A stretch of 9,615 bases of DNA from JAYUHK01 sp043767025 (GTDB lineage Bacteria > Bacteroidota > Bacteroidia > Chitinophagales > Saprospiraceae), in NCBI GenBank assembly GCA_043767025.1, contig JAYUHK010000243.1, positions 1-9,615 of the forward strand, written 5' to 3'. The translations under genes were made by a program, and so were the position numbers. The notes below the pieces were generated by a model. That model had not been told where the DNA came from, made no database searches, and worked only from the letters and a program-made list of their open reading frames with translations. Shown here piece after piece: positions 5,619-9,615 of the stretch. Numbering within the stretch: position 1 is the first letter of the stretch; every line of letters begins with the position of its first letter.

Positions 5619-7121
5619 GTGTTAAAAAATCCAATTCTGAAAAAATTACTCGGCGAAACCGCCGTCTATGGCTTGAGCAGTGTGCTTGGGCGAATGCTCT
5701 TCTTTTTGCTCACGCCGCTTTATACGACCGTACTCAGCAAGCAAGATTATGGACAGATAACGGAACTTTTTGCCTATTCCGCATTCTTAATGTTGTTTTT
5801 TACCTACCGAATAGAGATGTCTTTTTTTCGTTTTGGCACTGACGAAGCGCGGCGAAAAGACGTTTTTTCTACTGCTATTTTTTCCTTGTTTGTGACAAGC
5901 ATTTCGATAGCTACAATACTTATTTTGTTGGTGCGCCCGATTGCGGACGTGTTGCGATACGGGCAGCACCCCGAGTATTTGGTCTTTGTCATTCTTATCC
6001 TCACCGCCGACGCGCTCTGTGAAATTCCGTTTGCCAAACTTCGAGTAGAAGGTCGCTCGCTCTATTTTGCGTCCATCAAATTGGTAAATATTTTGAGCAA
6101 CATAAGTTTCAATTTATTCTTCTTGTTGCTCTGTCCTTACTTGCTGGCGCACTTGCCGCACACGCATATTTTTTACCGATTTGTGACAGTCGTATACAAC
6201 CCAAATTTTTTGATTGGTTATATTTTTCTTTCCAACCTTCTGGCGGCTGTGCTGACTTTTTTGCTGTTGTTGCCACAATATTTTACGTCCCAATGGAAAT
6301 TTGATGCCCAACTTTGGCTGCAAATGATGTCGTATTCGCTGCCTTTGGTGGTGGTCGGATTGGCTGGAAACATCAATGAAGTGTTGGATAGGACGCTGCT
6401 CAAATGGTGGCTTCCTTTTTCGCCTGCCCAAAACGAATCGCTGCTCGGAGAGTACGGCGCAGGCTACAAACTGACTATGATCTTGACGCTCTTCACGCAG
6501 GCTTTTCGTATGGCAGCAGAGCCATTTTTTTTTAAAAATGCGCAAAAAAGTGACGCTCGAAAAACCTACGCCGATGTGACAAAGTTTTTTACCGTCGCCG
6601 CTCTTTTTGGCTTGTTAGTAACCTTGTTGTATCTTGATATTCTCAAAAATTTGCTCATTGCTCCGAAGTTTTGGGACGGCATCGCGGTCGTGCCTGTCTT
6701 GCTTTTCGCCAATCTTTTTTTGGGGATTTATTACAATATCTCGTCTTGGTATCGCCTGACGGACAACACTAAAATCGGTGCCTACATCAGTATTTTTGGG
6801 GCTTTTATTACCATTATCTGCAATTTTTACTGGATTCCCGTGTATGGCTACGCGGGGTCGGCGTGGGCGACTTTTATCTGCTACGGCTCTATGGTGCTGC
6901 TGTGTTATCTGCTCGGGCAACGCTATTATCCAGTCCCCTACGAGTCTTTCAAAATCATTGCTTACATACTTTGGGCGTTTGCGATTTATGCGGTCAGTGC
7001 TTGGATTCGTCCCTATTTTTCGCAGCACTGGCTGATGATTTTGGCAGTAAATACGGCTTTGCTGTTGCTTTTTTCGGTCGTGATTTATGGCGCAGAAAAA
7101 AAGAAAGCACCGAATATTTAG
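5619..7121 (+). CDS. Polysaccharide (Wzx/MATE-like) flippase
   Basis: The 500-residue protein is hydrophobic throughout, with about 12-14 membrane helices. It opens with LGETAVYGLSSVLGRMLFF and LTPLYTTVLSKQDYGQ, the standard start of the PST/MVF-type oligosaccharide exporter family in Bacteroidota. Later loops such as NINEVLDRTLLKWWLP and EYGAGYKLTMILTLFTQAFRMAAEPFFF are also typical. The family flips undecaprenyl-linked oligosaccharides for O-antigen, capsule or exopolysaccharide across the inner membrane. The start is GTG at 5619. The C-terminus EKKKAPNI and the TAG at 7119-7121 lie in a hairpin whose U-tract serves the opposite strand. It is the last gene of the operon. With the GT-C-like protein it suggests a glycan made on a lipid carrier, although no cytoplasmic glycosyltransferase is present in this window. 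Confidence 0.9.
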   Translation: MLKNPILKKLLGETAVYGLSSVLGRMLFFLLTPLYTTVLSKQDYGQITELFAYSAFLMLFFTYRIEMSFFRFGTDEARRKDVFSTAIFSLFVTSISIATILILLVRPIADVLRYGQHPEYLVFVILILTADALCEIPFAKLRVEGRSLYFASIKLVNILSNISFNLFFLLLCPYLLAHLPHTHIFYRFVTVVYNPNFLIGYIFLSNLLAAVLTFLLLLPQYFTSQWKFDAQLWLQMMSYSLPLVVVGLAGNINEVLDRTLLKWWLPFSPAQNESLLGEYGAGYKLTMILTLFTQAFRMAAEPFFFKNAQKSDARKTYADVTKFFTVAALFGLLVTLLYLDILKNLLIAPKFWDGIAVVPVLLFANLFLGIYYNISSWYRLTDNTKIGAYISIFGAFITIICNFYWIPVYGYAGSAWATFICYGSMVLLCYLLGQRYYPVPYESFKIIAYILWAFAIYAVSAWIRPYFSQHWLMILAVNTALLLLFSVVIYGAEKKKAPNI

Positions 7122-7140
7122 AACATATTCGGCGCTTTCT
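7102..7140 (-). terminator. Hairpin terminator overlapping the flippase 3' end
   Basis: AGAAAGC and CCGAATAT (7102-7117, with one unpaired A) pair with ATATTCGG and GCTTTCT (7125-7140) around a 7-base loop. The stem has 15 of 16 pairs. Read on the minus strand the hairpin is followed directly by TTTTTTTCTG, so it is a classical intrinsic terminator for minus-strand transcripts. In the plus direction only GCTTTCT follows, so it would be weak for the flippase operon unless the second hairpin helps. The flippase stop codon sits in the loop. Confidence 0.75.
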
Positions 7141-7141
7141 G

Positions 7142-7172
7142 ATAGGAGCGAACTGTCATGGTTCGCTCCTAT
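7142..7172. terminator. Second hairpin after the flippase
   Basis: ATAGGAGCGAAC (7142-7153) pairs perfectly with GTTCGCTCCTAT (7161-7172) around TGTCATG, a 12-bp stem. It starts one base after the first hairpin. There is no U-tract on either side, so it may be a transcript-stabilising or blocking structure rather than a factor-independent terminator. It abuts the stop codon of the minus-strand sorting-domain remnant. Confidence 0.6.
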
Positions 7173-7255
7173 TATCGTGCCGAATAGCTTACGGTCACAA
7201 CGTCCAGCGTAGGATTGGGCGCAAAACTTACCGTTTCTATCGCGTTTTTATTTTG
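7172..7255 (-). pseudogene. Remnant of a T9SS C-terminal sorting domain
   Basis: On the minus strand a short frame between stops reads QNKNAIETVSFAP then NPTLDVVTVSYSAR and stops at 7174-7172. The core FAPNPTLDVVTVSYS matches the opening of type IX secretion sorting domains, which typically read YPNP-x2-D-x-(V/L)-x-(V/I). A working domain needs about 60 more residues after PNP, which are absent, so this is a fragment. It faces the same way as the M43-like fragment further right and lies directly before a minus-strand terminator, so both pieces may derive from one gene. Confidence 0.5.
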
Positions 7256-7448
7256 TTATTGCTGATTTATTGGTTGTAATTTTATGTTCCAATAGTTTGT
7301 AAAATCGCTTACCATTCACACCAAAGTCGTTAAGTAACTCATTTTGCCGATTAATTTTCAGCCGGCGCAACATTTGCGACAAGAGCGTTTTAGTGAGTAA
7401 TCGTAACCGATTTATAATATTATATTCGGCTTGTAAAGTGATTAATTT
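7248..7448 (-). pseudogene. Open frame of 66 codons without a start, possible gene remnant
   Basis: From a stop at 7451-7449 the minus strand is open to TAA at 7250-7248. The translation contains LQAEYNIINRLRLL, LLSQMLRRLKINRQNELL and DFGVNGKRFYKLLEHK, a basic, helix-rich and protein-like sequence. The only ATG is internal, at 7373. No family is recognised. In AT-rich DNA such a frame could arise by chance, so this stays tentative; its composition is more gene-like than the sequence to its right. Confidence 0.25.
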
Positions 7449-7463
7449 TTATTAATTGCCTAC

Positions 7464-7490
7464 ACAACTAATTGATAATCAATTAGTTGT
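7464..7490. repeat. Perfect 27-bp palindrome
   Basis: The arms ACAACTAATTGAT (7464-7476) and ATCAATTAGTTGT (7478-7490) are exact reverse complements around a single A. It lies in AT-rich non-coding sequence, about 90 bp from the right dispersed repeat. It could be a dimer operator, a transcription-stop or cruciform-forming element, or the end of an extinct mobile element. No U-tract follows it. Confidence 0.7.
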
Positions 7491-7577
7491 AATATTGTGC
7501 AGTCATAGACAATTCTGTAAAAATATTTATTTACTGATGTTACACAGAAACATTTTAATTGGCTCATTGGAGTTTGA

Positions 7578-7701
7578 TTTTTGTAGCTATTGACTTGGTT
7601 TTTGTCACTTTTTTTATCCCCAACTCGACCTTCCTCAAAGGGGAAGGAGAAGAAAAGTAACCAAAAAAATCAAGTGCTCTGTAGAAATTCTAAAGTTTTG
7701 C
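7578..7701 (-). repeat. Dispersed 124-bp repeat, right copy (inverted)
   Basis: The reverse complement matches 47-170 nearly base for base. The central hairpin is at 7629-7647, CCTTCCTC-AAA-GGGGAAGG, where a U-G pair replaces one C-G, so folding is kept despite the substitutions. A plus-strand open frame of 63 codons at 7590-7781 runs through it but is a by-product of the repeat. The two copies point toward each other across the whole aminotransferase-to-flippase block. Confidence 0.8.
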
Positions 7702-7973
7702 AAGGCACGTCTGAAAATACACTTATATTGAATAAAACGCTGCCTGAAATTTCGGTAAAAAAGTTTCTTTGCGTGACGTGAGTTATTTATATTACCGATA
7801 GTTTAAGCTATTGTACAAAATGAGCCAGAGTTATGCGTTGGCTTTCGGCAGATACTTGCTATAAGCGAGTTATTAGGTTAAAGCAGTCACCTTTTAATGA
7901 GAACTAAATAGGCGCAATCATTTTACGCCCAAAATGCAGAGAATTGTAAAGAAGTGAAGATGTAAAGTGTTAG
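7702..7973. other. Non-coding stretch before the M43-like fragment
   Basis: No gene is supported here on either strand; stops are dense in all frames. The only local structure is a short 6-bp hairpin, CATTTT and AAAATG, at 7919-7936. No insertion-sequence end, tRNA or riboswitch is recognisable. This is the place where the middle of the M43-like protease would be expected if the two minus-strand remnants were once joined. Confidence 0.6.
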
Positions 7974-8477
7974 CTATTCTATGGCTTTTCCGTTGGCTGC
8001 ATAGAAAGCACCCGAGTTAGAAAACGACTGATTGAGCAGCTGCAAGCCCGCCTCTACCTGCGCGTCGGTCAGGTTGTTGCCGCTGCCTACGGGAGTGCCG
8101 GGAGGCGCAACAATATGGACCGCAACGGGAATCGTGTACTGCGGCATCCGAAGCCGTGGATTTTGGTGTTCCTCTTGGGAGGCTTTGTAGATGACGTCGT
8201 TCATGAGGTTGAACTGTTTCTTGTAGTCATTGTCGCTGTTCATGAGTTGCTCATGGAGCGCGTTGCTGCCGCAGAAAGGCGTGTTGATAGGGAAAGTACC
8301 ACCTCCACCTGCACCCCCGCCATTCGAGCCGTTGGTGTTGGTGCTGTCAGAATTTTGTGCCGCAGCACTTGCACAAGTCAAAAGAAATAAGTATATTTGT
8401 GCAAATTTTAAGATATGCACAACTTCGCACAACTTCGCACAGGGCTGAAGTGGAAGACGTTTTTTTGCAAAGACCAT
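7974..8477 (-). pseudogene. Truncated M43-type (pappalysin-like) secreted metalloprotease, N-terminal part
   Basis: The 167-residue frame begins with a signal sequence whose hydrophobic core is AQIYLFLLTCASAAA, then a Gly/Asn/Ser-rich linker (NGSNGGGAGGGG). A region follows containing MPQYTIPVAVHIV (111-123) and NLTDAQVEAGLQLLNQSF (135-152). This is the usual N-terminal part of Bacteroidota M43 proteases, where IPV-x-VH and the 'D-A-Q ... LN-x-D/S-F' segment precede the catalytic HEXXH domain. The frame ends at TAG 7976-7974, where the family normally continues, and no HEXXH follows in any minus-strand frame nearby. The fragment should be proteolytically dead. The start is uncertain: ATG at 8477, or GTG at 8420, which gives a tighter signal peptide. 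A tandem 10-bp repeat (GCACAACTTC twice, 8417-8436) lies at the start region. Confidence 0.65.
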
Positions 8478-8522
8478 CCAAGGTCTTTAGTTTCTACTTT
8501 TTTCATAAATTACTGGGTTTTG

Positions 8523-8550
8523 TTTGAGTGAAATAATGGGTAAATATAAT
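8523..8550 (+). promoter_or_regulatory. Possible promoter of the secreted propeller/GCDS protein
   Basis: TTTG at 8523-8526 and TATAAT at 8545-8550 are separated by 18 bases, in the range of the Bacteroidota -33/-7 arrangement, although the -7 element lacks the usual trailing TTTG. Transcription would begin about 30 bases before the ATG at 8590. The region lies between divergent genes. Confidence 0.3.
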
Positions 8551-8589
8551 ACATTTTATTTTATTTCTTAATATTTTAATTTAATTTTT

Positions 8590-9615
8590 ATGAAAAAAAG
8601 TTTTTTTTTTATAAAAGTTGTCGTAGTTGCCTTAATTTCTCTTGCACATCAAAATTTTTTATTCAGTCAAACTTTTTATTTTACCAGTATTCGCTTTTTC
8701 AATAATTCTCCTAATACTTATTTTATAGAAAAAAGGGATCTTAATGACCCATTGTGTAACACAACAGTTTTAGTCCCAATAATATTTCAAAATGATATTG
8801 CCTTTCATCCAAATGGCACATTGTATAGCTGTGGTAGAGAAAATGCATCCGATATTTCGCGACATTTATTTACAATAGATACCGTGAGTGGTACAGCAAC
8901 ATTGGTAGGTAATTTTTCTGATAATCACATATCAAATGCTTTAGTTTGTAGAAAAGACGGGATTATCTTTGCTGCCTACGACTATCTGCTGTCTTATAAT
9001 CCAACCACGAATATCTTTACCACTCATGGTTTATTACCTAAAAAATCAGGAGGAGACTTAACTTTTAGAAATGGAAAACTTTACTTGATTGCGGATGATA
9101 ACAGTATTTTTGAGATTAATATCGAACAACCAGAATTAAGTAAGAGGGTAGTCAGTGCTAATTGGACAATTGGTGTTTTATACGGTGCAACGACCGTCCA
9201 AGTTTCTTGCGATAGCTTTGTTACCTACGCCTCCGGGGGCGAGGGAAAGATGTTTATTGTTGATTTTACAAACGGTGTTTTTATACCAACCTGTAATACT
9301 GGTGTTTGGTGCACTGGTGCGACCTCTCCGTCTGAATTTTATATACCGCCGCCCACCTTGCCTATTAGCCGCAGCGATACGCTGCAACTTTGCGAAGGAC
9401 AAAATTATTCATTTCACAATCGGCTTCTTACGAAAGATACTTTTGTTTGCGATACCTTCAAAACCGCTTTCGGTTGCGACTCGCTGCGCTGCAAAAAACT
9501 CACTTTTATTCCTGCCAAAACCTCCCAACGCGACACCGCCGTTTGCTTTGGGCAGCAGATTTTGGTCAAAAATAAAATCTACACTACGGGCGGCAGCTAC
9601 AAAGACACGTTCCAG
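8590..9615 (+). CDS. Large secreted protein with propeller-like N-terminus and GCDS modules (partial, 3' end outside window)
   Basis: The frame starts at ATG 8590 and is open to the window edge, giving 342 codons. Residues 1-26 form a signal peptide (MKKSFFFIKVVVVALISLA and on to FSQ). Residues 27 to about 255 contain repeated strand motifs such as AFHPNGTLYSCGREN, HLFTIDTVSGTATLVGNF, LTFRNGKLYLIADDNSIFEI and FVTYASGGEGKMFIVDF, consistent with a beta-propeller or similar blade fold. From about 263 come Cys-rich modules: DTLQLCEGQNYSF ... TAFGCDSLRCKKLTF (263-306), then DTAVCFGQQILV ... GGSYKDTF (315-341, cut by the edge). Such 'C-x-G ... Y-x-D-T ... GCDSL' modules occur in tandem in large Bacteroidota surface proteins that usually end in a gliding-motility or T9SS sorting domain; that end is not visible here. 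The N-terminal part is clearly more AT-rich than the modules. The exact function is unknown; adhesion or surface display is inferred. Confidence 0.8.
   Translation, partial: MKKSFFFIKVVVVALISLAHQNFLFSQTFYFTSIRFFNNSPNTYFIEKRDLNDPLCNTTVLVPIIFQNDIAFHPNGTLYSCGRENASDISRHLFTIDTVSGTATLVGNFSDNHISNALVCRKDGIIFAAYDYLLSYNPTTNIFTTHGLLPKKSGGDLTFRNGKLYLIADDNSIFEINIEQPELSKRVVSANWTIGVLYGATTVQVSCDSFVTYASGGEGKMFIVDFTNGVFIPTCNTGVWCTGATSPSEFYIPPPTLPISRSDTLQLCEGQNYSFHNRLLTKDTFVCDTFKTAFGCDSLRCKKLTFIPAKTSQRDTAVCFGQQILVKNKIYTTGGSYKDTFQ
9376..9615 (+). repeat. Tandem Cys/GCDS modules within the secreted protein
   Basis: The first module runs from about codon 263 to 306 (9376-9507), with Cys268, Cys285, Cys296 in GCDS and Cys301. 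The second begins at about codon 315 (DTAVCFGQ) and is cut by the window end. Both share the order D-T, C-x-G-Q, a glycine or charged turn, then D-T-F. They are repeats at protein level only; the DNA has diverged. Confidence 0.55.

Noticed and set aside
6114..6545. Minus-strand 143-codon frame inside the flippase
   Set aside because: It is antisense to conserved membrane helices, and its Gln/His/Arg-rich translation is typical of a complement shadow.
7464..7490. dif-like XerC/D site
   Set aside because: dif sites have two 11-bp arms around a 6-bp centre and are only partly symmetric; this is a perfect palindrome with a 1-base centre.
7590..7781. Plus-strand 63-codon frame with PTRPSSKGKEKK
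   Set aside because: It is generated by the dispersed 124-bp repeat and has no start context or family.
8115..8448. Two plus-strand frames opposite the M43-like fragment
   Set aside because: They overlap a minus-strand sequence with a signal peptide and recognisable M43 N-terminal motifs.
1..9615. CRISPR arrays, tRNA or rRNA genes, riboswitches
   Set aside because: I saw no regularly spaced direct repeats, cloverleaf-like segments or recognisable riboswitch cores.

Overview
The window looks like a chromosomal segment of a Bacteroidota bacterium. It combines PASTA-domain and GT-C-like membrane proteins, an N-terminal piece of an M43-type metalloprotease, a PNP-motif remnant typical of type IX secretion (T9SS) sorting domains, and a large secreted protein with Cys-rich GCDS modules of the kind common in Saprospirales-like and Chitinophagales-like genomes. 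Leaders are AT-rich with weak ribosome sites. The genus cannot be named from the sequence.

Left part (1-2325): the apparent 3' end of an upstream gene runs into a 124-bp dispersed repeat. Next come a complete fold-type I class III aminotransferase (255-1451) and, 38 bp later, the biotin transporter subunit bioY (1490-2023). The roughly 300-bp gap before the next gene holds a possible 36-residue single-span membrane protein (2154-2264) and an inverted pair of the word TTTGTGACA.

Central part (2326-7121): five tightly packed plus-strand genes look like one operon. They encode a membrane-anchored three-PASTA protein, a multi-span GT-C-like protein with a C-terminal soluble domain, two small lipoproteins that appear to be diverged relatives, and a Wzx/MATE-type polysaccharide flippase. 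I infer a cell-envelope glycan function: the flippase moves a lipid-linked glycan, the GT-C-like protein may act on the periplasmic side, and the PASTA protein and lipoproteins are accessory. The operon ends at two adjacent hairpins, the first overlapping the flippase stop codon.

Right part (7122-9615): about 850 bp without an intact gene holds debris. This comprises a short minus-strand T9SS sorting-domain remnant, an unexplained open frame, a perfect 27-bp palindrome, and a second, inverted copy of the 124-bp repeat. Beyond it lies the N-terminal third or so of an M43-like secreted protease, cut before its catalytic motif. Divergent from it starts a secreted propeller-like protein with GCDS modules that runs off the window.

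The most unusual signals are the strong over-representation of the 9-mer TTTGTGACA (nine exact copies between 1994 and 6188, in and between genes) and the inverted repeat pair bracketing the whole gene block.
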